This document shows positions 50,040 through 58,270 of a stretch of 64,000 bases of DNA, piece after piece; positions within the stretch are counted from its first letter, which is position 1; each line of letters starts with the position of its first letter. Location of the stretch: the NCBI RefSeq assembly GCF_036880965.1, contig NZ_JBAJMV010000004.1:481305-545304 (forward strand). The letters are read 5' to 3'. This DNA comes from JAUASW01 sp036880965 (GTDB lineage Bacteria > Pseudomonadota > Gammaproteobacteria > Burkholderiales > Burkholderiaceae_C). A model generated the notes under the pieces. That model was not told where the DNA came from. It saw only the letters and a program-made list of their open reading frames with translations, and ran no database searches. Made by a program: the position numbers and the translations under genes.

Positions 50040-50663
50040 TTAACGCGAGTACAACTCAACGATCAGCGACTCGTTGATCTCGGCGCCGAACTCGTCGCGG
50101 TCAGGCGTCTTCTTGAAGATGCCTTCCAGCTTCGTGCCGTCGACCTGAACCCAGGCCGGCAGACCGATGGAGTCGGCCAACTTGAACGCGTCGATGATGC
50201 GCAGCTGCTTCTTGGCCTTTTCACGCACGGCAACGGTGTCACCAGCCTTGACCAGGTAGGACGCGATGTTCACGACTTCACCGTTCACGGTGATGCCCTT
50301 GTGCGAAACCAGCTGACGGGCTTCTGCGCGGGTCGAGCCGAAGCCCATGCGATAAACGACGTTGTCCAGGCGCGATTCCAGCAGCGTCAGCAGGTTGACG
50401 CCGGTCGAACCCTTGCGGCGCTCGGCTTCAGCGAAGTAGCGGCGGAACTGGCGCTCCAGCACGCCATACATGCGCTTGACCTTCTGCTTTTCACGCAGTT
50501 GCAGACCGAAGTCAGAGGTGCGCTGACCCGAAGTGCGGCCGTGCTGGCCAGGCTTGGAGTCGAACTTGGCCTTGTCCGCGATGGAGCGACGGGCGCTCTT
50601 CAGGAACAGGTCGGTGCCTTCGCGGCGGGAAAGTTTGGCCTTGGGGCCGAGGTAGCGTGCCAC
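50040..50663 (-). CDS. rpsD: 30S ribosomal protein S4
   Basis: The 207-residue protein has the family start MARYLGPKAKLSRREGTDLF, the S4 RNA-binding core (LESRLDNVVYRMGFGSTRAE) and the closing ESLIVELYSR. It binds 16S rRNA early in assembly and, in E. coli, represses the alpha operon. The first-position Cys zinc motif of some S4 proteins is absent, as is usual for this form. A promoter-like sequence and a hairpin precede it. Confidence 0.98.
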   Translation of the reverse strand: MARYLGPKAKLSRREGTDLFLKSARRSIADKAKFDSKPGQHGRTSGQRTSDFGLQLREKQKVKRMYGVLERQFRRYFAEAERRKGSTGVNLLTLLESRLDNVVYRMGFGSTRAEARQLVSHKGITVNGEVVNIASYLVKAGDTVAVREKAKKQLRIIDAFKLADSIGLPAWVQVDGTKLEGIFKKTPDRDEFGAEINESLIVELYSR

Positions 50664-50796
50664 TTTGAGTGTCCTTGTTCAATCTGACGCAAGACCCCGT
50701 CGGGTGCCTGCGCGAGTCTGGCCAGTGTTTTTATCGGCTCAGACGGTGGGCTTATCGAAGCCAGGGTATCCATGGAAGATGACCGCAGACTTCAGC

Positions 50797-50831
50797 AAAA
50801 CGGCCGGCGCGGCACTTTCGTGCCCGCCGGC
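50797..50831 (-). terminator. Hairpin in the rpsD leader
   Basis: On the minus strand gccggcgggcac pairs with gtgccgcgccggc around a gaaa-type loop (50803-50831), followed by four T residues in cgttttgc. It begins only about 16 bases after a promoter-like -10 box. It could terminate the rpsM-rpsK transcript, or act as a leader structure for S4 control or attenuation. Confidence 0.6.
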
Positions 50832-50846
50832 GCGGGAAAACGCGCG

Positions 50847-50875
50847 ATTATGCCATCAAGCGCATCAGGGGCCAA
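50847..50875 (-). promoter_or_regulatory. Possible sigma-70 promoter for rpsD-rpoA-rplQ
   Basis: On the minus strand ttggcc (50870-50875) and cataat (50847-50852) are 17 bp apart, and the -10 is preceded by tgg as in an extended -10 site. It overlaps the end of the rpsK region. The -35 match is poor, so this is tentative. Confidence 0.4.
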
Positions 50876-50881
50876 ATGGCC

Positions 50882-51286
50882 TTAGATGCGACGACGCTTC
50901 TGCGGACGGCAGCCGTTGTGCGGCACCGGCGTCACGTCAGAGATCGAGTTGATGCGGATGCCCAGTGCGGCCAGAGCACGCACCGACGATTCGCGACCCG
51001 GGCCTGGGCCCTTGATCTTGACGTCCAGGTTCTTGATGCCCTGCTCCTGAGCAGCGCGACCTGCGACTTCAGCAGCCACCTGGGCAGCGAAAGGCGTCGA
51101 CTTGCGCGAGCCCTTGAAGCCCTGACCACCCGACGAAGCCCACGACAGGGCGCCGCCTTGACGGTCGGTGATGGTGATGATGGTGTTGTTGAACGACGCG
51201 TGAACGTGCGCAATACCGTCTGCAACGTTCTTGCGGACCTTCTTGCGGACGCGCTGGGCAGCCGAGTTATTGGGTGCTTTTGCCAT
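50882..51286 (-). CDS. rpsK: 30S ribosomal protein S11
   Basis: The 134-residue protein includes GIAHVHASFNNTIITITDRQ and the closing DVTPVPHNGCRPQKRRRI with the usual Asn-Gly that is often an isoaspartate site. Small-subunit platform protein. It follows rpsM by 29 bp. Confidence 0.98.
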   Translation of the reverse strand: MAKAPNNSAAQRVRKKVRKNVADGIAHVHASFNNTIITITDRQGGALSWASSGGQGFKGSRKSTPFAAQVAAEVAGRAAQEQGIKNLDVKIKGPGPGRESSVRALAALGIRINSISDVTPVPHNGCRPQKRRRI

Positions 51287-51315
51287 GATGTCTTTCTTTC
51301 AATGCTGCCGCAGGA

Positions 51316-51681
51316 TCACTTCTTGCCCGTGGCGGCCGACTTGCGCGGGCCTTTACGGGTACGAGCGTTCGTGCGGGTGCGCTGACCGCGCATCGGCAGG
51401 CCACGGCGGTGACGGAAACCGCGGTAGCAGCCGAGGTCCATCAGGCGCTTGATGTTGATCGACATCTCACGGCGCAGATCGCCTTCGATGGTCATGCGGC
51501 CCACTTCTTCACGGATCTTTTCCAGATCGGCGTCAGTGAGGTCCTTGACCTTCTTGTCGAACGGGATACCGCAAGAGTTGCAGATCTTCTGTGCGGTCGT
51601 ACGGCCAATGCCGTAGATCGAGGTCAGACCGATCTCAGTGTGCTTTTGCGGCGGAATGTTGATACCAGCAATACGTGCCAT
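51316..51681 (-). CDS. rpsM: 30S ribosomal protein S13
   Basis: The 121-residue protein starts MARIAGINIPPQKHTEIGL and ends with the basic tail TRKGPRKSAATGKK. It contacts the tRNA and the large subunit in the small-subunit head. It follows rpmJ by 34 bp. Confidence 0.98.
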   Translation of the reverse strand: MARIAGINIPPQKHTEIGLTSIYGIGRTTAQKICNSCGIPFDKKVKDLTDADLEKIREEVGRMTIEGDLRREMSINIKRLMDLGCYRGFRHRRGLPMRGQRTRTNARTRKGPRKSAATGKK

Positions 51682-51715
51682 GTGCGTCCTCTAATTCGCT
51701 CGTGTCGTGCAGCAA

Positions 51716-51829
51716 TCAGCCTTGGCGCTGTTTGTGGCGGGGATCTGTACAGATCACACGCACCACACCCTTGCGACGGATGACTTTGCAATTGCGGCAC
51801 ATTGCCTTGACGGATGCCGAAACTTTCAT
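51716..51829 (-). CDS. rpmJ: 50S ribosomal protein L36
   Basis: This 37-residue gene reads MKVSASVKAMCRNCKVIRRK and continues to DPRHKQRQG. It has the C-x2-C ... C-x4-H zinc pattern (Cys11, Cys14, Cys27, His32), so it is the zinc-binding L36 form. It lies between rpsM and the infA remnant, its normal place in the cluster. Confidence 0.95.
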   Translation of the reverse strand: MKVSASVKAMCRNCKVIRRKGVVRVICTDPRHKQRQG

Positions 51830-51888
51830 GGTCTGCTCCTTGACCTACTCAATATCGCTCTAAAGCGCGTCCGGGGACAAATATTCAC

Positions 51889-51981
51889 TCACTTCGCCCG
51901 GAACACGATGCGAGCACGACTCAATCGTACGGTGCCAGTTCCAAGGCCACCTTTGCGGGCGACTTGTCGAAGAACGACACC
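51889..51981 (-). pseudogene. infA: Frameshifted C-terminal remnant of translation initiation factor IF-1
   Basis: On the minus strand, one frame reads VALELAPYD and then hits TGA at 51921-51923; shifting the frame by one base there gives LSRARIVFRAK and a TGA at 51889-51891. Joined, this is the typical C-terminus of one betaproteobacterial IF-1 type. Only 170 bp separate secY from rpmJ, too short for the roughly 72-codon gene, so about two thirds is missing. This is the normal position of infA. Since IF-1 is essential, another copy should exist elsewhere. Confidence 0.65.
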
Positions 51982-51999
51982 TTTCAATTTCAACCTGAC

Positions 52000-53313
52000 T
52001 CAACCAGCCTTGAAGTTGGCCTTCTTCAGCAGCGATTCATACTGCTGACTCATCACGTAAGACTGAACTTGCGACCAGAAGTCCATCGTGACAACCACGA
52101 TGATCAACAGCGAGGTTCCACCGAAGTAGAACGGCACGTTGTACTTGAGATTCAAGAACTCCGGCAACAAGCACACTGCCGTGATGTAGATGGCACCAGC
52201 CATCGTCAAGCGCGACAAGATCTTGTCAATATGCTTCGCAGTCTGCTCACCCGGGCGGATGCCTGGGATGAACGCGCCACTCTTCTTCAGGTTGTCTGCT
52301 GTCTCACGGCTGTTGAATACCAGCGCCGTGTAGAAGAAGCAGAAGAACACAATCGCAGCAGCGTAGAACAGCACGTAGATCGGCTGTCCAGGGCGCAGCA
52401 TGTCGGCGATGTCCTTCAGCCAACGAAGGCTGTCACCCGTCGCGAACCAGCTCACCACCGTGGTCGGCAGCAGGATGATCGACGACGCGAAGATCGGCGG
52501 GATCACGCCCGACATGTTCAGCTTCAGTGGCAGGTGCGAGCTTTGACCGCCGTACACCTTGTTGCCCACCTGGCGCTTGGCGTAGTTCACCAAGATCTTG
52601 CGCTGACCGCGCTCGACGAACACCACCAGATAGGTCACGGCGACGACGATGGCACAGACGAACAGGAAGGACACAGCGCCCATCGAGCCCGTACGAACCA
52701 ACTCGGCCAGACCACCAATCGCACCCGGCAGACCTGCAGCGATACCGCTGAAGATCAGGATCGAGATCCCGTTGCCCAGACCACGTTCGGTAATCTGCTC
52801 ACCCAGCCACATCAGAAACATCGTGCCGGCTACCAGGCTGGAAACCGCGGTCAGACGGAAACCGAAGCCCGGGCTGATCACCAGGCCAGCCGAACTTTCA
52901 AGCGCCAGCGCAATGCTCAGCGATTGGAAGATGGCCAGGCCCAAGGTGGCGTAGCGCGTGTACTGCGTAGTCTTGCGACGGCCTGCTTCGCCTTCCTTCT
53001 TCAGCGCTTCCAGGCTCGGCACCACATAACCCATCAACTGGATGACGATGGAGGCCGAGATGTAGGGCGTGATGCCCAGCGCGAAGACGGTAAAGCGCGA
53101 CAGCGCACCGCCCGAGAACATATTGAACAGGCTCAGGATGCCACCTTCCTGACCCTTGAAGAACTGCTGCAGCTGAACCGGGTCGATACCGGGCACGGGG
53201 ATATGCGCCCCGATGCGGTACACAACCAGAGCCAGCAGCAGGAACACAAGGCGGCGACGCAGGTCGCCGAACTTGCCGCTCTTGGCCAGTTGGTTTGCGT
53301 TGGTGGTAGCCAC
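52000..53313 (-). CDS. secY: Protein translocase subunit SecY
   Basis: The 437-residue channel protein has ten predicted membrane helices and the family segments RIGAHIPVPGID, FALGITPYISASIVIQL, MWLGEQITERGLGNGISILIF-type region (present as WLGEQITERGLGNGISI), KLNMSGVIPPIFASSI and KSGAFIPGIRPGEQT. Core of the Sec translocon, used with SecD/SecF/YajC also encoded in this window. It follows rplO by 20 bp. Confidence 0.98.
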   Translation of the reverse strand: MATTNANQLAKSGKFGDLRRRLVFLLLALVVYRIGAHIPVPGIDPVQLQQFFKGQEGGILSLFNMFSGGALSRFTVFALGITPYISASIVIQLMGYVVPSLEALKKEGEAGRRKTTQYTRYATLGLAIFQSLSIALALESSAGLVISPGFGFRLTAVSSLVAGTMFLMWLGEQITERGLGNGISILIFSGIAAGLPGAIGGLAELVRTGSMGAVSFLFVCAIVVAVTYLVVFVERGQRKILVNYAKRQVGNKVYGGQSSHLPLKLNMSGVIPPIFASSIILLPTTVVSWFATGDSLRWLKDIADMLRPGQPIYVLFYAAAIVFFCFFYTALVFNSRETADNLKKSGAFIPGIRPGEQTAKHIDKILSRLTMAGAIYITAVCLLPEFLNLKYNVPFYFGGTSLLIIVVVTMDFWSQVQSYVMSQQYESLLKKANFKAG

Positions 53314-53333
53314 TGTGCCTAGTTCCTAGCGCT

Positions 53334-53768
53334 TCAGACGACGACCGAGCCGCCAGCGGCTTCGATGGCAGCCTTGGCACCTGCCGTAGCAAGCACGCCC
53401 TTGAGCGTGACCTTGCGGCTGATGGAACCCGACAGGATGACCTTGACGTTCTTGGTCAGTTCGGGAACCAGGCCCACGGCCTTCAGCGTCAGCAGGTCGA
53501 TTTCTTCGCCGGCCAGCGCTTGCAGATCACTCAGGTTGATCTCAGCGTTGAACGGACGAGCCAGCGACTTGAAGCCACGCTTGGGCAAGCGACGCTGCAG
53601 GGGCATCTGGCCGCCTTCGAAGCCCACCTTGTGGTAGCCACCGGCGCGCGACTTTTGACCCTTGTGACCACGGCCGGCAGTCTTGCCGAGACCGGAGCCA
53701 ATGCCACGGCCCACGCGACGCTTGGCGTGCTTGGCACCAGCGGCAGGCTTGATGGTATTGAGTTGCAT
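53334..53768 (-). CDS. rplO: 50S ribosomal protein L15
   Basis: The 144-residue protein opens MQLNTIKPAAGAKHAKRRVG and has GRGHKGQKSRAGG and the FEGGQMPLQRRLPKRGF segment. Standard position between rpmD and secY. Confidence 0.98.
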   Translation of the reverse strand: MQLNTIKPAAGAKHAKRRVGRGIGSGLGKTAGRGHKGQKSRAGGYHKVGFEGGQMPLQRRLPKRGFKSLARPFNAEINLSDLQALAGEEIDLLTLKAVGLVPELTKNVKVILSGSISRKVTLKGVLATAGAKAAIEAAGGSVVV

Positions 53769-53796
53769 CTTCTAATCCTCTGTTCTGTTCAGGCGC

Positions 53797-53979
53797 TTAC
53801 AGCACTTGAACGAGGTAGGCGATCTTGTTGATCATGCCGCGCACTGCCGGCGTGTCTTCCAACACGCTGGTGCTGTTCAGCTTGCGCAGGCCCAGGCCAG
53901 CCACGGTGGCACGGTGCGATGCACGGGTGCCGATGGGGCTGCGGACGAGCTTGACCGTCACGGTTTTCTTGTCAGACAT
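53797..53979 (-). CDS. rpmD: 50S ribosomal protein L30
   Basis: The 60-residue protein has KTVTVKLVRSPIGTRASHRA and GLGLRKLNSTSVLEDTPAVR, the full L30 signature. It lies between rpsE and rplO with gaps of 25 and 28 bp. Confidence 0.97.
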   Translation of the reverse strand: MSDKKTVTVKLVRSPIGTRASHRATVAGLGLRKLNSTSVLEDTPAVRGMINKIAYLVQVL

Positions 53980-54004
53980 GTTGAGTCTCTCCAGAACTGG
54001 TGAA

Positions 54005-54523
54005 TCAGCCGACGATGTCTTCGACCGACTTACCGCGCTTGGCGGCGACTTCCGATGCCGTGGTGGAGCGCTTCAGCGCGTCCAGCGTGGCGCGGACCAT
54101 GTTGTACGGGTTGGTCGAACCGTGGCTCTTGGTCACGATGTCGGTCACGCCCATCACTTCGAAGACGGCGCGCATCGGGCCGCCGGCGATCACGCCGGTA
54201 CCGTTTGCAGCCGGGATCATCATGACGCGGGCGGCGCCATGCTGGCCGGTCACGTTGTGGTGGATCGTGCCGTTGCGCAGGTTCACCTTGACCATGTTGC
54301 GACGGGCCGATTCCATGGCCTTCTGCACGGCGACCGGAACTTCCTTCGCCTTGCCCTTGCCCATGCCGATGCGGCCGTCGCCGTCACCGACCACCGTCAG
54401 TGCTGCGAACGACAGCGTACGGCCGCCCTTCACCACCTTGGTGACGCGGTTGACCGCGATCATCTTTTCCTTCAGGCCGTCGTCGTTGCCTTCAGCCTGC
54501 GCGCGGGGTTGAAACTTTGCCAT
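54005..54523 (-). CDS. rpsE: 30S ribosomal protein S5
   Basis: The 172-residue protein has the RNA-binding core KMIAVNRVTKVVKGGRTLSF, GMGKGKAKEVPVAVQKA and GSTNPYNMVRATLDAL. It takes part in decoding accuracy. It follows rplR by 18 bp. Confidence 0.98.
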   Translation of the reverse strand: MAKFQPRAQAEGNDDGLKEKMIAVNRVTKVVKGGRTLSFAALTVVGDGDGRIGMGKGKAKEVPVAVQKAMESARRNMVKVNLRNGTIHHNVTGQHGAARVMMIPAANGTGVIAGGPMRAVFEVMGVTDIVTKSHGSTNPYNMVRATLDALKRSTTASEVAAKRGKSVEDIVG

Positions 54524-54541
54524 TTCTAAATCCTTTGTGCG

Positions 54542-54907
54542 TCAGAACTGCAGGCCAGCTTCGCGGGCTGCGTCGGCCAGAGCCTTGATACGGCCGTGGT
54601 AGGCGAAACCTGCACGGTCGAAGGCAACCTTCTCGATGCCAGCAGCCTTCGCCTTCTCGGCGATACGCTTGCCGATCAGCACAGCGGCGGCAACATTGCC
54701 ACCCTTGCCGTCGGCGCCCAGGGCAGTGCGAACTTCCTTCTCGGCGGTCGACGCGCTCGCCAGCACACGGGCGCCGTCGTCGGAAATGACGCTGGCGTAG
54801 ATGTGCAGGTTCGAGCGGAACACCGTCAGGCGTGCAACTTGCTGAATGGCAATGCGGACGCGGGTTTGGCGCGAACGACGGATGCGCTGTTCTTTCTTGG
54901 TCATCAT
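54542..54907 (-). CDS. rplR: 50S ribosomal protein L18
   Basis: The 121-residue 5S rRNA-binding protein has KKEQRIRRSRQTRVRI, RLTVFRSNLHIYASVI and the ending GRIKALADAAREAGLQF. The ATG at 54907 has an aaggag site 7 bases upstream; the adjacent ATG at 54904 is an alternative. Confidence 0.97.
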   Translation of the reverse strand: MMTKKEQRIRRSRQTRVRIAIQQVARLTVFRSNLHIYASVISDDGARVLASASTAEKEVRTALGADGKGGNVAAAVLIGKRIAEKAKAAGIEKVAFDRAGFAYHGRIKALADAAREAGLQF

Positions 54908-54918
54908 GTCGCTGCTCC

Positions 54919-55452
54919 TTACTTCTTCTTGGTCTCTTTGAGAGAGACCTTCTCGTCGGAATAGCGGATGCCCTTGCCCTTGTAGGGCTCCGGCGGCCGG
55001 AAGGCGCGCACTTCTGCGGCGATCTGGCCCACCACTTGGCGGTCCGCACCCTTGATCAGGATTTCGGTCTGCGTAGCGCACTCAACCTTGATGCCAGCCG
55101 GCATGTCCTTCACCACAGGGTGAGAGAAACCGATTTGCAGGTTCAGCTTCTGACCTTGGGCTTGGGCACGGAAGCCCACGCCGACCAGGTTCAGCTTGCG
55201 CTCGAAGCCCTTGCTCACGCCGGTGACCATATTGGCCACCAGTGCGCGCACCGTGCCACTCATGGCATCGGCTTCAGCCGTTTCGTTGTTCGGGGTGAAC
55301 GTCAGCTTGCCGCCTTCGTTCTTCACGGTCACCAGGGCATTGACCGGACGGGTCAGCGTGCCCAGGGTGCCCTTGACGCTGATCTGGTCAGCGTTGATGG
55401 TCACGTCCACACCTTGCGGGACGGCCACCGGCATTTTTCCAACGCGGGACAT
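54919..55452 (-). CDS. rplF: 50S ribosomal protein L6
   Basis: The 177-residue protein opens MSRVGKMPVAVPQGVDVTI and carries the C-terminal RNA-binding motif PEPYKGKGIRYSDE. It lies 11 bp upstream of rplR. Confidence 0.98.
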   Translation of the reverse strand: MSRVGKMPVAVPQGVDVTINADQISVKGTLGTLTRPVNALVTVKNEGGKLTFTPNNETAEADAMSGTVRALVANMVTGVSKGFERKLNLVGVGFRAQAQGQKLNLQIGFSHPVVKDMPAGIKVECATQTEILIKGADRQVVGQIAAEVRAFRPPEPYKGKGIRYSDEKVSLKETKKK

Positions 55453-55470
55453 TGTCGTCTCTCCTTGCGC

Positions 55471-55866
55471 TTAAGCGACGTAGCAGAGCACTTCGCCGCC
55501 GATACCGGCTTGACGTGCTTTGCGGTCGGTCATCACACCTTGCGGCGTGGTGACGATCGCCACACCCAGGCCATTCATGACCTGAGGGATGTCGTGGCGG
55601 CCCTTGTAGATGCGCAGGCCGGGACGGCTCACGCGTTCGATACGCTCGATCACCGGGCGACCGGCGTAATACTTCAACGCAATTTCCAGCTCGGGACGAG
55701 CTGCGTCACCGCGCAGTGCGAAGCCGTCGATGTAACCCTCATCCTTGAGGACCTTGGCGATCGCAACCTTCAACTTGGACGAAGGCATCACGACACTGGT
55801 CTTCTCAACGCTTTGTGCGTTGCGAATGCGAGTCAGCATATCGGCGATAGGATCACTCATGCTCAT
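55471..55866 (-). CDS. rpsH: 30S ribosomal protein S8
   Basis: The 131-residue protein has DPIADMLTRIRNAQSVEKTS and the C-terminal GLGVAIVTTPQGVMTDRKAR. In E. coli S8 represses the spc operon by binding the rplE leader; that site was not examined here. Confidence 0.98.
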   Translation of the reverse strand: MSMSDPIADMLTRIRNAQSVEKTSVVMPSSKLKVAIAKVLKDEGYIDGFALRGDAARPELEIALKYYAGRPVIERIERVSRPGLRIYKGRHDIPQVMNGLGVAIVTTPQGVMTDRKARQAGIGGEVLCYVA

Positions 55867-55890
55867 ATGAAAATCTCCTAAACCTGCCGA

Positions 55891-56196
55891 TTACCAGCTG
55901 GCCTTGACGACACCGGGGATGTCGCCCTTGAAGGCCAGCTCACGAATCTTGTTACGGGCCAAACCGAACTTGCGGAACGTACCGCGCGGACGACCGGTCA
56001 ACTCGCAGCGATTGCGCAGGCGAGTCGGGTAGGCGTTGCGGGGCAGCTTCTGCAGCTCCAGGCGGGCGGCGTAGCGCTCTTCTTCCGACTTCTTGAAGTC
56101 GTTGATGATGGCCTTCAGTTCCGCATACTTCTTGGCGTACTTGGCGACCAACTGTTCGCGCTTCAGTTCACGTTGCTTGATAGAGAGTTTTGCCAT
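55891..56196 (-). CDS. rpsN: 30S ribosomal protein S14
   Basis: The 101-residue protein is the long, zinc-free S14 form (no C-x2-C pairs), with LPRNAYPTRLRNRCELTGRP and GTFRKFGLARNKIRELAF. It follows rplE by 8 bp. Confidence 0.98.
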   Translation of the reverse strand: MAKLSIKQRELKREQLVAKYAKKYAELKAIINDFKKSEEERYAARLELQKLPRNAYPTRLRNRCELTGRPRGTFRKFGLARNKIRELAFKGDIPGVVKASW

Positions 56197-56204
56197 CGGG
56201 CACC

Positions 56205-56744
56205 TCAGTTCTTGAACGGAAACTTGAACGCAGCCAGCAGAGCCTTGGCTTCGTCATCCGTCTTGGCCGACGTCGTGATGCTGATATTCAGACCACGCAG
56301 AGCATCCACCTTGTCGTATTCGATTTCGGGGAAGATGATCTGTTCTTTGACGCCGATGTTGTAGTTGCCGCGGCCGTCAAACGAACGACCCGAGATACCG
56401 CGGAAGTCACGAACGCGCGGCAGCGCGATGGTGACAAAACGGTCCAGGAATTCGTACATCTGAACGCCACGCAGCGTGACCATGCAGCCGATCGGCACGT
56501 TGTCACGAATCTTGAAGCCGGCGATAGCCTTCTTCGACTTCGTGACCACAGGCTTCTGGCCGGCAATCTTGGTCAGGTCGCTGACCGCATGGTCCATGAC
56601 CTTCTTGTCCGCAACAGCCTCGCTCACGCCCATGTTGAGCGTGATCTTGGTGATGCGCGGCACTTCCATGATCGACTTGTAGCCAAACTTCTCAACGAGG
56701 CCTGGCACAACTTTTTCGCGGTAAATCGCTTGCAAACGAGCCAT
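56205..56744 (-). CDS. rplE: 50S ribosomal protein L5
   Basis: The 179-residue 5S rRNA-binding protein has MEVPRITKITLNMGVSEA, GQKPVVTKSKKAIAGFKIR and the ending ALLAAFKFPFKN. The start at 56744 (MARLQAIYREKV) is the family N-terminus; the frame extends to 56807 without similarity. Confidence 0.98.
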   Translation of the reverse strand: MARLQAIYREKVVPGLVEKFGYKSIMEVPRITKITLNMGVSEAVADKKVMDHAVSDLTKIAGQKPVVTKSKKAIAGFKIRDNVPIGCMVTLRGVQMYEFLDRFVTIALPRVRDFRGISGRSFDGRGNYNIGVKEQIIFPEIEYDKVDALRGLNISITTSAKTDDEAKALLAAFKFPFKN

Positions 56745-56754
56745 GTCGGACCTC

Positions 56755-57072
56755 TTAAGCCTTGATCTCTTCGCCGGTCGACTTGAAAACGCGCACCTTC
56801 TTGCCATCGGCGAGGAGCTTGATGCCCACGCGATCGGCCTTGCCGGATGCAGCGTTAAAAATCGCCACGTTGGATTGATGGATCGGCATCGTCTTGTCGA
56901 CCACGCCGCCGGTGGTGCCCTTCATGGGGTTGGGCTTGACGTGCTTCTTGACGACATTGATGCCATCCACCACGAGGTGTGCATCATCGACACGCTGCGA
57001 CACAGTGCCGCGCTTGCCCTTGTCGCGGCCGGTCAACACGATGACCTCGTCGCCTTTACGAATCTTGTTCAT
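56755..57072 (-). CDS. rplX: 50S ribosomal protein L24
   Basis: The 105-residue protein opens MNKIRKGDEVIVLTGRDKGK, the KOW motif, followed by VDGINVVKKHVKPNP. An assembly initiator of the large subunit. It lies between rplN and rplE. Confidence 0.98.
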   Translation of the reverse strand: MNKIRKGDEVIVLTGRDKGKRGTVSQRVDDAHLVVDGINVVKKHVKPNPMKGTTGGVVDKTMPIHQSNVAIFNAASGKADRVGIKLLADGKKVRVFKSTGEEIKA

Positions 57073-57098
57073 GGCAATACCTTTGACTTGACGAGGCC

Positions 57099-57467
57099 TT
57101 AAAGGACCTCAGGCGCCAGCGACACGATCTTCATGAAGCGCTCGGTACGCAGTTCACGCGTCACGGGGCCAAAGATGCGGGTGCCGATCGGCTCGAGCTT
57201 GGCGTTCAGCAGGACGGCAGCATTGCCATCGAACTTGACCAGCGAACCGTCTTGGCGACGCACGCCCTTGGCGGTACGAACGACCACAGCGCTGTAGACC
57301 TCGCCCTTCTTGACGCGACCACGCGGAGCAGCTTCTTTGATGCTGACCTTGATGATGTCGCCAATGCCGGCATAACGACGCTTGGAACCGCCAAGCACCT
57401 TGATGCACATGACGGACTTGGCGCCAGTGTTATCCGCGACGTCGAGTCGCGATTGCATTTGAATCAT
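57099..57467 (-). CDS. rplN: 50S ribosomal protein L14
   Basis: The 122-residue protein starts MIQMQSRLDVADNTGAKSV and includes KVLGGSKRRYAGIGDIIKV and GTRIFGPVTRELR. It is the first gene after the peroxiredoxin insertion and has its own near-consensus promoter at 57628-57657. The frame is open to 57629, but the ATG at 57467 fits the family. Confidence 0.98.
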   Translation of the reverse strand: MIQMQSRLDVADNTGAKSVMCIKVLGGSKRRYAGIGDIIKVSIKEAAPRGRVKKGEVYSAVVVRTAKGVRRQDGSLVKFDGNAAVLLNAKLEPIGTRIFGPVTRELRTERFMKIVSLAPEVL

Positions 57468-57627
57468 GTCTATCCCCAACTTTTCCCACGTCAGCCGCAC
57501 GGCGACTTCAGTGGTCAGTCTTGGGCCCGTGGACCGATTGCAGCCTGCTGGCTGCGCCCGGCGGTTATGGGCGGATCCGAGGCCAAGACGCATTGCTAAA
57601 TGCGCCTGACGTTCGGCGAAGCTTTGC

Positions 57628-57657
57628 ATTATGCGCGATTACCCGAACCACTGTCAA
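57628..57657 (-). promoter_or_regulatory. Sigma-70 promoter for the rplN operon
   Basis: On the minus strand a perfect ttgaca (57652-57657) and cataat (57628-57633) are separated by 18 bp. It lies 161 bp upstream of rplN and just beyond the peroxiredoxin gene, so it should drive rplN through the spc and alpha genes. Confidence 0.75.
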
Positions 57658-57712
57658 GCGCTTCGGGCGCGCAATCCTGAAATCTCTCTCGAGGGCCTTC
57701 AGGTGGCCGTGT

Positions 57713-58222
57713 TCAGGCGGCCTTGGCCTGGGCCAGCATCGTGGCAGCGTCGCTGACCTCGAACTTGCCTGGACCTTCCACATTCAGCGTCTTGACCACG
57801 CCATCGACCAGCAGCATGGAGTAGCGCTGCGAGCGCAAACCCAGCCCCTTGGCCGTCAGGTCCAGCGTCAGGCCGGTTGCCTTGGCAAAGTCGGCACTGC
57901 CGTCGGCCATCATGCGAACCTTGCCCCCGGTCTTCTGGTCGCGGCCCCAGGCGCCCATGACGAAGGCGTCATTGACCGAGATGCACCAGATTTCATCAAC
58001 GCCGGCTGCGCGCAGCGCGTCGTAGTTCTGCACATAGCCAGGCACATGCTGGGCCGAGCAGGTCGGGGTGAAGGCACCCGGCAGGGCGAAAACGGCGATC
58101 TTCTTACCCGCGGTCGCCTTCTCGATGTCGAAGCTGTTCGGGCCGATCGAGCAGCCTTCGCCTTCGACTTCGATGAATTCCTGCAGCGTGCCTGCGGGCA
58201 CGCGGTCACCAATCTTCAGCAT
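57713..58222 (-). CDS. Peroxiredoxin (Prx5/AhpC-TSA redoxin type) inside the ribosomal cluster
   Basis: The 169-residue protein has the Prx5 peroxidatic motif GAFTPTCSAQHVPG, with the catalytic Cys after PT, and SVNDAFVMGAWG and RSQRYSMLLVDG segments. It should reduce peroxides using thiols. The start at 58222 (MLKIGDRVPAG) fits; the frame extends to 58261. It lies between rpsQ and rplN, splitting two ribosomal genes that are neighbours in most bacteria. A terminator precedes it and a promoter for rplN follows it. Confidence 0.93.
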   Translation of the reverse strand: MLKIGDRVPAGTLQEFIEVEGEGCSIGPNSFDIEKATAGKKIAVFALPGAFTPTCSAQHVPGYVQNYDALRAAGVDEIWCISVNDAFVMGAWGRDQKTGGKVRMMADGSADFAKATGLTLDLTAKGLGLRSQRYSMLLVDGVVKTLNVEGPGKFEVSDAATMLAQAKAA

Positions 58223-58270
58223 GGGAGGTCTCCTTCCTGTACTTCGGTCAATGGGAATCAATGAATGAGA

